Source: Nitrospirales bacterium (GTDB taxonomy: Bacteria; Nitrospirota; Nitrospiria; Nitrospirales; UBA8639). Taken from it: a stretch of 62,707 nucleotides of DNA. The position numbers and the translations under genes are program-made. Positions 34,313-43,129 of this stretch are shown in pieces (the first letter of the stretch is position 1; every line of letters starts with the position of its first letter). Below the pieces are notes generated by a model that saw nothing but the letters and a program-made list of their open reading frames with translations, ran no database searches and was not told the origin of the DNA. The DNA lies in NCBI GenBank assembly GCA_021604005.1, contig BQIV01000031.1, positions 1 through 62,707 of the forward strand, read 5' to 3'.

Positions 34313-35332
34313 ATGATGCCACAAAAATCACAGAACCCCTCGAAATCGCCTCGTGTCTATGAACGACGACATGCCATAGAACAAGAGGCGATTGCGTGGT
34401 TTGCCAAAATACAATCCGGCTCTCTGTCTTCTCATGATCAAAAGAGCTTTGACCACTGGCGGACGCAATCTTTAGATCATGAGGAAATCTTTCATGACGT
34501 GTCGGGGATGTGGGACGATCCGGCCCTCCTCGAAGCCACACAGACCTTGTCCACAGCAACTGCTCACGCCGAGATATCACCAACACAGTGGCAAGGTGTC
34601 TGGAATTGGATGCATTTGCGCGTACCACAAGTTGGAGTCGCGGTAGCTCTGATAGGACTGGTGATGATTGGCTTCTGGCATTTTGATGTCCTGACAAGGA
34701 TGGATGCCGATTATTATACGGGCACAGGCGAGCAGCAAATCGTTCAACTGCCTGATCAGTCTGTGATCACGCTAAGTCCGCAAAGCGCAGTCGCGGTGAC
34801 ATTCACACAGGCCACTCGAGGAATCCGGCTCATCAAAGGAAAGGCCCATTTTAGCGTCGAGTCCAACCCCGACCGTCCGTTTATTGTGGAGTATGACCAT
34901 GTCCAGGCTCGGGCACTTGGCACGGAATTTATTGTCGGCGAGAAAGTAGATGGGCTGCAGGTGACCGTCGTGGAAGGATTGGTCAAACTGAGTAACGTGA
35001 AGATTCCGTGGACGCCTGTTTTGCTTCCGGCACAAACACAAATACGCGTGGACAAGAGCACGCCTGGCGCTGTGTATACCATCGATCCCACGATAGCCAC
35101 GGCATGGCTTCGAGGACGACTCGTGGTTGACACCAAAAGACTGCAAGACGTCATACATGATATCAACCCCTATCATTCGGGGACGATTCTTCTCCTCAAT
35201 GAAGAAATCGCAAACCTTAAAGTCAGTGGCACATACAATCTCTCCGATACGACTGACATCCTTTCAGCACTATCGCAGACTCTCCCGATACACACGCTAT
35301 CATTCGCCGATCGAGTCACGATTTTTTTCTGA
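34313..35332 (+). CDS. fecR: FecR-type anti-sigma/sigma regulator
   Basis: 339 residues. The N-terminal cytoplasmic part (EQEAIAWFAKIQSGSLSSHD, FDHWRTQSLDHEEIF) is the DUF4880 sigma-binding region. One membrane helix follows (~104-122, VGVAVALIGLVMIGFWHF). The periplasmic FecR domain has QQIVQLPDQSVITLSPQSAV, GIRLIKGKAHFSV, FIVEYDHVQARALGTEF and the C-terminal STN-like region (LVVDTKRLQDVIHDINPY). It would receive the signal from the receptor STN domain and activate the sigma factor. Confidence 0.93.
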   Translation: MMPQKSQNPSKSPRVYERRHAIEQEAIAWFAKIQSGSLSSHDQKSFDHWRTQSLDHEEIFHDVSGMWDDPALLEATQTLSTATAHAEISPTQWQGVWNWMHLRVPQVGVAVALIGLVMIGFWHFDVLTRMDADYYTGTGEQQIVQLPDQSVITLSPQSAVAVTFTQATRGIRLIKGKAHFSVESNPDRPFIVEYDHVQARALGTEFIVGEKVDGLQVTVVEGLVKLSNVKIPWTPVLLPAQTQIRVDKSTPGAVYTIDPTIATAWLRGRLVVDTKRLQDVIHDINPYHSGTILLLNEEIANLKVSGTYNLSDTTDILSALSQTLPIHTLSFADRVTIFF

Positions 35333-35441
35333 CCCTGACGACATAATTGTTAAAAAATTTTACCCCTCATGGGAGGTGGTCGCACCTTCATACGTCAAAT
35401 CAAAAGAGTCCTCACGTTTTTGACGTAATGGAGGTTTTCAA

Positions 35442-38012
35442 ATGTCAGATCCGTTTCTTCGCATTTTTCCATATTTGGTAGTTAGGCCGTCACGCAACAG
35501 GTATCGTCATTGGGTTCACAACTTCGTGCTACTGGCCGTATTTCTCATAGCCGACTTCGACCTCGCGAAAGTTATGGCAGCTGATTCGTCGAGTAAAAAC
35601 CGAACGACCCAATCTCTTGACTTCAACATTCCGGCTCAACCTTTGACATCGGCGTTGAATGTCTTTGCTGAAGTCACGGGTTGGCAAGTCAGTTATCCGG
35701 CAGAACTCACGACCGGCAAAACATCCACGACAGTTGTCGGCACGAATTCTCCAAAAGGCGGATTGCAGCAATTATTAATAGGAACCGGACTCACGTATCA
35801 ATTCACAGATACGCATACGTTCACACTCGTTCGAGACGTACGTCCTCACAACTCTTCATCATCACCGCATTCACCGTCCCCGCAACATTCCATGTCTGCA
35901 GAGAGACTCGACACACCACACATTATTCAAGCCCCAGAGATCGTGGTGAAAGAAATTCGTGAGCGAGACGATTCCACCACGTATGTCGCAGAAGAAGCTT
36001 CGACTGCTACGCGCACCGACATACCCATTCGCGATGTGCCGCAGTCGATTCAAGTGACGACCCGTAAGGTGATTGAGGAGCAACGCACGTTTCGTCTTCA
36101 AAACACTCTGGAAAATATTTCAGGGATCAACGCGACGGAATCTGCGGCATCACTCCACGATTCACTTATCATCCGGGGATTTACGGCGACCGATCGAAGC
36201 TATTTCCGCAACGGTTTGCTGGATCCCTTCGCTCAATTTTCGGCTTCGGATACTTACAATATACGACGTCTCGAAGTGCTGAAAGGACCGGCATCCGTGC
36301 TGTACGGACAGGGGGACCCCGGAGGCATTATCAATATCGTGACAGACAAACCGCTACCGGATCCGACGTATTCCATCAATACCACCTTTGGAAATTTTCA
36401 CTTCTATCGATCGGAACTCGATGCGACCGGACCTCTCAACGAAAACAAGACACTCCTGTATCGTCTGAATGTCGCCGGTCAAAAGGCGGACAGCTTCATC
36501 GATTTTGCCAATCGCGATCTTGTGGTAGTCGCTCCAAGCCTGACGTGGCTTATTGGTTCCCGCACCACGTTAACCATCGATGCCGACTACTTGCGTCGGT
36601 GGAGCAATGACCCGTATGGACTTCCGGCCCAAGGCACAATCATACCCAACATCAATGGACCGCTCCCACGGAATCGATCCGTAACATTGGGAGATTTCAG
36701 CACCTTTAACCGCACGTCATACCGAATTGGGTATGATCTGTCACATCAATTCAATGATCAGTGGTCCATTCGCCATTCGTTCAGGCATACGATCGTCGAA
36801 GATGACAAAAACAATTTGTACGCTTACCCTGATTCCCTGGACCCGGATGAACGGACGCTCCAGCGATTTCAGGTCCTGCAACCGGCGGTAAACAGACGAC
36901 ATGCAAACTCGATGATTACGAATATCGTGGGACATTTTAGCGTGTTCGATATGGACCACACCCTATTGGCGGGTGTCGAGTTGCGACAAGAAAAGACCGA
37001 TCAGTTCCTCTTTACCTTTGCGATGGCACCTTCGTTGGATCTCTTTGCACCCAACTATTCGGTCCAACCTGGGGCATTTAGCGGAGATCCGATTAGTTTT
37101 CTCGCCCACAATAAAACCGCCGCCTTTTATATTCAGGACCAAGTGGCGATTCTTCCAAATTTGAAGTTCATGGGCGGCTTTCGGTTTGACTATGTACACC
37201 AGTCCACTCAGTCAAGCACAGAAAGTCACTCATCCGACGAAAATGCCGTTAGCCCTCGACTGGGCCTTGTGTATCAACCGATCGAACCGTTGTCGATCTA
37301 TACATCCTGGACGAGGGGATTTCAGCCCAATTCACCTGATTCCTTTAATCCCAATGGGGCGCTATTCGATCCCGAAAGGTCCACCCAATATGAAGTGGGA
37401 ATGAAGGCGTCCCTGCTGGATAATCGCGTCTCGGCCACGCTCGCCTGGTTTCACCTGACGCGGGAAAATTTGGTCACGCCCAGCCCGGATCCGATGCTGG
37501 CTGCAACCGGGTTTTCCGTGCAAACCGGGGAGCAACGGAGTCAGGGCATCGAACTGGATGTGACAGCACAGTTGGTCCCTGGATGGAATATCATCACGAG
37601 CTACGCGTATACTGATGCCGAAGTGACGAAAGACAACGATCCGACATTACTTCACAAACGTCTGGCCAATGTGCCGTACAATAAGTTCACACTCTGGTCC
37701 ACCTATCATGTTCAAGAAGGTCCCCTCGAAGGATTCGGGATTGGTGGCGGACTCTTTGCCTACACCAGCCGTAGTTCGTCGATTTTCGGGAATCCAATCG
37801 AAATTCCAGGTTATGTGAGGGTTGATGGCGCTTTGTACTATAATCGAGAGCTAGATCGGGAGAATTGGTTGGGCGTGAAGGCGTTGAATATGGCCATTAA
37901 TATGCGAAATCTTCTCGATCAGCGGTACGTCTCGACGTCACACAATGGGTCCAACTTTTTCTTCTTCGGTGAGCCTTTCACCGTGCTGGGCACGGTAGGG
38001 CTGCAGTTCTAA
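35442..38012 (+). CDS. TonB-dependent transducer receptor with STN domain (FecA/FpvA type)
   Basis: 856 residues behind GGAGG. A hydrophobic N-terminus is followed by the STN signalling domain (res ~62-130: LDFNIPAQPLTSALNVFAEV, LLIGTGLTYQF). A TonB box region (PEIVVKEIRER), the plug (DVPQSIQVTTRKVIEEQ, EVLKGPASVLYGQGDPGG, IINIVTDKP) and a siderophore-type barrel ending TVGLQF follow. The FpvA/FoxA/FhuE-like barrel motifs (TSWTRGFQPNSPDSFN, GIELDVTAQLVPGWNI) suggest a hydroxamate-type siderophore. With FecI and FecR it forms a cell-surface signalling unit that induces its own synthesis. Confidence 0.92.
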   Translation: MSDPFLRIFPYLVVRPSRNRYRHWVHNFVLLAVFLIADFDLAKVMAADSSSKNRTTQSLDFNIPAQPLTSALNVFAEVTGWQVSYPAELTTGKTSTTVVGTNSPKGGLQQLLIGTGLTYQFTDTHTFTLVRDVRPHNSSSSPHSPSPQHSMSAERLDTPHIIQAPEIVVKEIRERDDSTTYVAEEASTATRTDIPIRDVPQSIQVTTRKVIEEQRTFRLQNTLENISGINATESAASLHDSLIIRGFTATDRSYFRNGLLDPFAQFSASDTYNIRRLEVLKGPASVLYGQGDPGGIINIVTDKPLPDPTYSINTTFGNFHFYRSELDATGPLNENKTLLYRLNVAGQKADSFIDFANRDLVVVAPSLTWLIGSRTTLTIDADYLRRWSNDPYGLPAQGTIIPNINGPLPRNRSVTLGDFSTFNRTSYRIGYDLSHQFNDQWSIRHSFRHTIVEDDKNNLYAYPDSLDPDERTLQRFQVLQPAVNRRHANSMITNIVGHFSVFDMDHTLLAGVELRQEKTDQFLFTFAMAPSLDLFAPNYSVQPGAFSGDPISFLAHNKTAAFYIQDQVAILPNLKFMGGFRFDYVHQSTQSSTESHSSDENAVSPRLGLVYQPIEPLSIYTSWTRGFQPNSPDSFNPNGALFDPERSTQYEVGMKASLLDNRVSATLAWFHLTRENLVTPSPDPMLAATGFSVQTGEQRSQGIELDVTAQLVPGWNIITSYAYTDAEVTKDNDPTLLHKRLANVPYNKFTLWSTYHVQEGPLEGFGIGGGLFAYTSRSSSIFGNPIEIPGYVRVDGALYYNRELDRENWLGVKALNMAINMRNLLDQRYVSTSHNGSNFFFFGEPFTVLGTVGLQF

Positions 38013-38156
38013 TCCGTGGAGATCGATCTGATCGGCGGGGATTGAGATACTATCCCGTAGCCACGAATATTGGTCTCCAATCACTTTCCGGCATGTCGCT
38101 GTAGACAAACGGAAAGGACAGCAAAATCTTCTCTAGCAAGGGAGGCGGTCTTTTTC

Positions 38157-38462
38157 ATGCGACTGACACATGTGACAACGAGTAGTTTAGTGTTGTTCCT
38201 GTCGATTGCAGCATGCACCGAAGGAAGATGGGTGCATCCGATCAAGACCGAACCCCAAGCCTTGGAAGATTGGAACACATGTAAAACTGAGGTCCTCGCG
38301 GGAACAGAATACGAAAAGAACGCCATGGCCGGCGGCATCAACCTCACCGGGTGCATGCGTTCGAAGGGCTACCGCTATGTCGATGAACAACAAGCCAACC
38401 CTCCCAACAATGAGCTTCACACACCTCAACAGAATGGACTTGATCGAGAAAACCGGGAATAG
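38157..38462 (+). CDS. Small lipoprotein of unknown function
   Basis: 101 residues from ATG 38157 with GGAGG at 38141-38145. The signal peptide ends in LSIAAC, a lipobox. The mature part has two Cys (WNTCKTEVLAG, GCMRSKGYRYVDEQ), a pattern shared by small outer-membrane lipoproteins with a W-x-x-C and C-M-x-x-GY disulfide. It follows the FecA-type receptor by 144 bp and may be co-transcribed. Confidence 0.6.
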   Translation: MRLTHVTTSSLVLFLSIAACTEGRWVHPIKTEPQALEDWNTCKTEVLAGTEYEKNAMAGGINLTGCMRSKGYRYVDEQQANPPNNELHTPQQNGLDRENRE

Positions 38463-38977
38463 TGAGAAAATGAATGCTTAACCTCGACTTCCGTTCCGAC
38501 TAATTTCAAAGATTCTCTCAAAGGGCCGCACATAGCACATGAAGCTTGCAATCTTTTCTCTAGGTCGCACTGTGCTTCCGACTGGGATACCGCTGTGTGC
38601 TACGTCATGCCTCTGTGTATGGACAGGGATCTATTGGCTACAACTGGCAGGTTAAACCTAGAAACAGCCGTTGGATCACGAACGTCTGCACACATGGCCA
38701 CCTGAAATCCAAATAATTGGGCCGCAACAAGACGTTCAACCAAGGCTGTTCTCTTACAAAGCATGGAACACGAAACGATCGTGCCTAGGCTTTCCTTTGC
38801 TGACCTTCATGCTACGAGAACATGTACAAATTTCTCATCACCCACAAGGTGACCATGAGATGTGAACATGTCCCCTACACACAAATAGTTTGTACAGCTT
38901 TTTCGCGCTCAATCGCCATTTCTAGGATGATACGACCCATTCATCGGGACACGAGTCTCATTAGTTGAGTTTCCACA
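38463..38977. other. Non-coding stretch between convergent units
   Basis: It separates the plus-strand lipoprotein from the minus-strand PepSY operon. Short frames (for example 38671-38865) have no supporting start signal or protein-like composition. No hairpin with T-tract is evident. Isolated GAACATG-like sequences at ~38864 are not in 21-bp pairs. Confidence 0.4.
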
Positions 38978-39157
38978 TCACAAGGTTGGTTTCAATACAT
39001 ACCAGAGCATGACGGCCATGGTGTACCCCAACGTCCCCCAAGACAGCACATCCCACCAATTATTCCCCAACAGTGCGGCCAATAAACCAACTATACTGAC
39101 GAATGCCAATATCAATGGCATACGCCAAATCTGACGATGGTTCAATGCGCCGCTCAT
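38978..39157 (-). CDS. Small membrane protein overlapping the PepSY gene
   Basis: 59 residues, from ATG 39157 overlapping the upstream PepSY stop as ATGA, ending at TGA 38980-38978. The sequence has two hydrophobic segments: MPLILAFVSIVGLLAALLG, and WGTLGYTMAVMLWYVL after NNWWDVLS. The RQIWRMPLILA start and W-D-x-L-S-W centre match a small protein family that often accompanies PepSY_TM genes. Translational coupling points to a partner or stabilising subunit of the PepSY protein. Confidence 0.75.
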   Translation of the reverse strand: MSGALNHRQIWRMPLILAFVSIVGLLAALLGNNWWDVLSWGTLGYTMAVMLWYVLKPTL

Positions 39158-40326
39158 ACAGAAGACTTCCGTGATGATGGAGACAAAACGAACGTATCTT
39201 CTTGCTCCACAGCGGCCAATGCCTGGTCTTCGATTGATACTGCGCTTTTCTTCTTCCAGAGGTACAAACCACTACCCAGCACGATGATGGTGATGATATC
39301 GAGGAAGGCCCAGATCAACTTAAGTGGCAGGCCTCCGTAATCACCAAAATGTAACGGTTGAGACAGCAACAACACGGTGACATACCAGGGCAACTCCCGT
39401 GAATCCACTACCTGCGCTGTTGTTGCTTGTATGAGGACCGGCTTGAGCAGTTTCGACGTCAAGGGCGTCTTCCCGCGCATGAACGCCGTATAATGTTGAG
39501 GTCCAGCAAAACGATTGCCGGGGAACGCCAGGAAAAACAATTCCCCATCCGGCTCCGCCGCCTTGGCGGCTTTGACCACTCCCTCGACAGTACCCGAATC
39601 GGCAGAGGATACCTGGCCTTGATAGGGAGCAAGCATCGAGGCCAGCTCCGTGGCCTGCCACTGTTGAAAAATTGGATTGGCCAGGGTATTGATTGATCCC
39701 GTTGCGCCAACCACCAATGCCCAGACCACCGTGACAATACCTAGCAAATTGTGAAGATCTAACCATCGAGTACGTCGAGACCGTTCCCAGCGGATCGAAC
39801 CAAACGGCAGCTTACGCATGAATGGGGCATAGAGGACAATACCGGAGATGATTGCCGCAAGAAACAGGAGCCCCATGGCGCCCAAAAACAAGGTGCCCAG
39901 CAACCCAGCGAACATATCCACATGCAACCGCCACAGGATCGGCATGATCCCTTCATTGACAGGATAGTCGTAGATAAATTTTCCAGTTCGTGCATCAAAC
40001 ATCGAGAGGGTCGAAGTTTCCTGCGACGTCACGGTTTCTCCGAAACGCACCCACCAGGCATGGGGCTCATCCTCATCGCTGAAGAGAAATTGTACTGCTT
40101 CATTCGGACGCCTGGCTTGAGCCACGTTCACGATGTCATCAAGATTGGCTCTTGCTGTGACACCAGGCATCTCGGGCGGGTCGACTGAATTCCCGATCAG
40201 ATGATCAATTTCGTGATAGAAGATCAGGGGTAAACCCGTCACGCAGAGCAATAGTAAGAAAGTCGTACAGATCAAACTCGTCCATTTATGAACGAGATAC
40301 CAACTCCTGATTGTCTGTGGATTCAT
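39154..40326 (-). CDS. PepSY-TM inner-membrane protein (ferric-chelate reductase candidate)
   Basis: 390 residues with four membrane segments. It begins IRSWYLVHKWTSLICTTFLL, then LPLIFYHEIDHLIG, both usual for PepSY_TM proteins. LWRLHVDMFAGLLGTLFLGA and RWLDLHNLLGIVTVVWALVV carry the conserved His that may bind haem, and LLLSQPLHFGDYGGLPLKLIW ends the core (parts: SQPLHFGDYGG). It lies 32 bp after the STN receptor at 40359-42857 on the same strand, so it probably reduces that receptor's ferric chelate. Confidence 0.85.
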   Translation of the reverse strand: MNPQTIRSWYLVHKWTSLICTTFLLLLCVTGLPLIFYHEIDHLIGNSVDPPEMPGVTARANLDDIVNVAQARRPNEAVQFLFSDEDEPHAWWVRFGETVTSQETSTLSMFDARTGKFIYDYPVNEGIMPILWRLHVDMFAGLLGTLFLGAMGLLFLAAIISGIVLYAPFMRKLPFGSIRWERSRRTRWLDLHNLLGIVTVVWALVVGATGSINTLANPIFQQWQATELASMLAPYQGQVSSADSGTVEGVVKAAKAAEPDGELFFLAFPGNRFAGPQHYTAFMRGKTPLTSKLLKPVLIQATTAQVVDSRELPWYVTVLLLSQPLHFGDYGGLPLKLIWAFLDIITIIVLGSGLYLWKKKSAVSIEDQALAAVEQEDTFVLSPSSRKSSV

Positions 40327-40358
40327 ATTTGGACCCTAACATGTAGCAGTCTTACCAA

Positions 40359-42857
40359 CTACCACCGATACGTCACACTGCCAACAACGTTCCGTCGCTC
40401 TCCAAACGTGCAGAAAAAGGTTGTTCCTCTCTCAAAGCACCCGAACTGTTCATGATCTAAGATATTGGTGACATTGAGCGCAAAGAGAAAGCGTCTCCAT
40501 TCATAATCTAGTGCGACATCGCCGACAACATAGCTCGGCACTTCAAAGGTGTTCGTGTCATTCGCAAAGGTAGATCCGGTATAGCGCACACCTCCACCTA
40601 TCCCAAGCCCCTGAGCATGACCTGACGGAACGGTATATTTCACCCACAGGGAGGCTAATTCTTTTGGAGTTTGGGACAACCGAGAGCCTTCTTCACCGGC
40701 GTCATTGCTCTGTAAAATTTCATTATCTAAATAGGTATACGACGCAATGAGATCCAACCCAATATCGAAACTGGCAATGCCTTCGAGTTCAAAGCCTCGA
40801 GAGCGCACCTCTCCCGTTTGAAGCGTGTTTCCGGGAACACCGGGATCGCTGGTACTCACATTCTGACGCGTCAGATCAAAGACTGCGGCAGTCACAGAGC
40901 TGTTCGTACCGGGAGGTTGATACTTGATGCCGAATTCAAACTGTTCTCCCGTTTCTGACTTGAATGTGTTGCCGCTCAGATCCGTTCCGATCACCGGAAG
41001 AAACGACTTAGCATAACTAAAGTATGGCGCGACTCCGATGGGTGAGTGATAAATAATTCCAGCGCGCCCTGTAAACTTGGAATCATTCTGATCCGTTTTC
41101 CCACCAGTCAGGTTATTCTTTGTGTCATTGCTCGCCCAATCGTGACGCACCCCACCTGTAATGTGCACGTCATCAAACATCGTAATCTCATCTTGAAGAT
41201 ACACCCCTGTCTGCCACTGGACCGTTTCATTGTTCGCGAAAACAGCTGGCAAAGAGATCGGTGTTCCGAAATCGCCATTGTCGAAAATATCAATAGAGGA
41301 TGCAGCACTGAAGATTTGGACGGCATTGACGTTCACACGCTGGACATCCATGCCACCCAACAATGTATGCGTCATCGATCCCGTTGCCACATCACCCTCA
41401 ACATGGGTGTCAAAGGTAATGGCCTTCACTTTTCCAGCAGTACCAAACACTTGCCGCTCAACTGTCCGTTTATCCGCTCCAAACCCTGAACTGAAGACCG
41501 TCATATCATCAACATTCGTTGAGTTGTAGCGGAGATTTTGCCGAATGGTCCATGCGCTATTGATATGATGCTCAAATTGATGGCCGATTGAAAATTCCGT
41601 TCTATCGTACTCGTCAATGCCAGGTTGACCAGTAAATCGCTTGAAAGAAATGCGCCCATTAGGATTCCCTCTTAACGTTCCCTCAGCCGGTAAAGCTTGA
41701 GAAGAACCCAAATTATCTTTCTGATACCAGCCATGAATCGTGAGCGATGTGTCCGAAGTTGGCTGCCACGTCAACGCCGGAGCAACATACACTCTATCGT
41801 TTTGGACAAAGTCTAATTGTGTATCACTCTCCCGGAATAGGCCCGTTAACCGATAAAAGACCGTCTCGCTGTTTTCCAGTGGCCCTGAAACATCAACCCG
41901 ACCTTCATAACGATCGAAGCTCCCTGCCAGAAATTGCACTTCACGAAAGGGGTCTCGTGTCGGCAGTTTCGAGACATAGTTCACCAGACCACCTGGACTT
42001 CCCTGACCATACAGCACAGACTGTGGCCCCCGTAAGATATCGAATTGCTCTGCACCATAGGGTTCAAGATTGTAGCTTATGGCAAATCCAGGGTTACGCA
42101 GTTGCAACCCGTCCCGGTACAAACCGTCAAGGTCGGCTCGAAATCCTCGAATTCTCAAAAAGGTTAAACGAGGATCGAACCCGAATGGCTCTCCTTGCAC
42201 ACCTGGGGTATACCGTACGGCATCACTGAGACTATTCACGTCTTGGGCGGCCATCACCTTACGTGTAAGAACAGAAATCGACTGAGGGGTTTCAATGAGT
42301 GGGGAGTCCGTCTTCGTGGCAGAACGCACGGTCTCCGCAACATATCCGGTCTCCCGACTTTCTCTCACAATCACTTCGGATAATTTGATCTTAGGAATAG
42401 CTGACGGCTCAACGTTCTTCCCATCTGCCGCGTGACGTTCCGAGGAGCTTTCGGATAGACCACGATCCCGCCCCTCTCGTTCCACGATTCTTATTACACC
42501 CGATGCGTCAGCTTGAGGCGAAAGACCCGTCCCGTCAAGTAATCGATTCAAAGCTTCTTTCGAAGCAAATATTCCCGCAATACCCTTTGTACGCCGCTCA
42601 TGAACGATGTCTGTATCATAATTGAGGGAGAGGTCACTCTTGCTGACAAACATCGTGAGAGCGGACTGAAGGGATTGTGGCGGGATGTGAAACGGCCATT
42701 GGATATCGTGAACGACATTGGCAACGATTCGCGATGCCGCAGGTCTCGTGCGAACGTCTGATGGTTCACCCGCTAAAACGCTTCCTGGTGCACTGACACA
42801 CAAGGCGACTCCGATCAGCACAGATAAAACTCCAGAGCCCAACAGTCGCTTCACCAT
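40359..42857 (-). CDS. TonB-dependent receptor with STN domain (siderophore type)
   Basis: 832 residues from ATG 42857; the frame is open from 42938 but the signal peptide (MVKRLLGSGVLSVLIGVALC) starts here, behind GAGGAG. The STN domain spans res ~60-125 (FHIPPQSLQSALTMFVSK, ALNRLLDGTGLSPQ). TonB-box region KLSEVIVRESRETGY is followed by the plug (ETPQSISVLTRKVMAAQDV, FDILRGPQSVLYGQGSPGG) and a FhuA/FoxA-like barrel ending VTYRW. No dedicated sigma/anti-sigma pair is adjacent, so STN signalling would need a distant partner or the FecIR pair at 33.5 kb. A paired operator lies upstream. Confidence 0.9.
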   Translation of the reverse strand: MVKRLLGSGVLSVLIGVALCVSAPGSVLAGEPSDVRTRPAASRIVANVVHDIQWPFHIPPQSLQSALTMFVSKSDLSLNYDTDIVHERRTKGIAGIFASKEALNRLLDGTGLSPQADASGVIRIVEREGRDRGLSESSSERHAADGKNVEPSAIPKIKLSEVIVRESRETGYVAETVRSATKTDSPLIETPQSISVLTRKVMAAQDVNSLSDAVRYTPGVQGEPFGFDPRLTFLRIRGFRADLDGLYRDGLQLRNPGFAISYNLEPYGAEQFDILRGPQSVLYGQGSPGGLVNYVSKLPTRDPFREVQFLAGSFDRYEGRVDVSGPLENSETVFYRLTGLFRESDTQLDFVQNDRVYVAPALTWQPTSDTSLTIHGWYQKDNLGSSQALPAEGTLRGNPNGRISFKRFTGQPGIDEYDRTEFSIGHQFEHHINSAWTIRQNLRYNSTNVDDMTVFSSGFGADKRTVERQVFGTAGKVKAITFDTHVEGDVATGSMTHTLLGGMDVQRVNVNAVQIFSAASSIDIFDNGDFGTPISLPAVFANNETVQWQTGVYLQDEITMFDDVHITGGVRHDWASNDTKNNLTGGKTDQNDSKFTGRAGIIYHSPIGVAPYFSYAKSFLPVIGTDLSGNTFKSETGEQFEFGIKYQPPGTNSSVTAAVFDLTRQNVSTSDPGVPGNTLQTGEVRSRGFELEGIASFDIGLDLIASYTYLDNEILQSNDAGEEGSRLSQTPKELASLWVKYTVPSGHAQGLGIGGGVRYTGSTFANDTNTFEVPSYVVGDVALDYEWRRFLFALNVTNILDHEQFGCFERGTTFFCTFGERRNVVGSVTYRW

Positions 42858-42991
42858 ATATAATGATGACTCCTCTAATACATAGGGTGGGTGATGAAGG
42901 AAATGTGTACGAGGCGAACGGCTAGACACATGGCGCATTCGAATCCGTTCGAAGCAAGAAGTGATCTTAGGAAATCTTGTTCAGTGGAGGG

Positions 42992-43038
42992 AATGTTAAA
43001 GTAACGGGAAAAACATGTTTATTGACCGGATGAACACG
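42992..43038 (-). promoter_or_regulatory. Paired ~21-bp-period operator upstream of the STN receptor
   Basis: Read on the minus strand, CCGGTCAATAAACATG (43029-43014) is followed by CCCGTTACTTTAACATT (43008-42992), a period of ~21-22 bp. It ends ~135 bp before the ATG at 42857 and is in the 43130-42938 gap. Same family as the tonB operator. Confidence 0.65.
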
Positions 43039-43129
43039 AACAGATGGGGCATACCGTCGATGTGATGGAGAGCCATGCAAAAACGGTATGGCGGCAAGAC
43101 CATGTCCTATTGCAGACTGCATCAAGAAC

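Noticed and set aside
38671-38865. 64-residue open frame
   Set aside because: No ribosome-binding site, odd composition, no recognisable family.
38842-38870. Operator-like GAACATG sites
   Set aside because: The two half-matches are 13 bp apart, and no iron gene follows on that strand.
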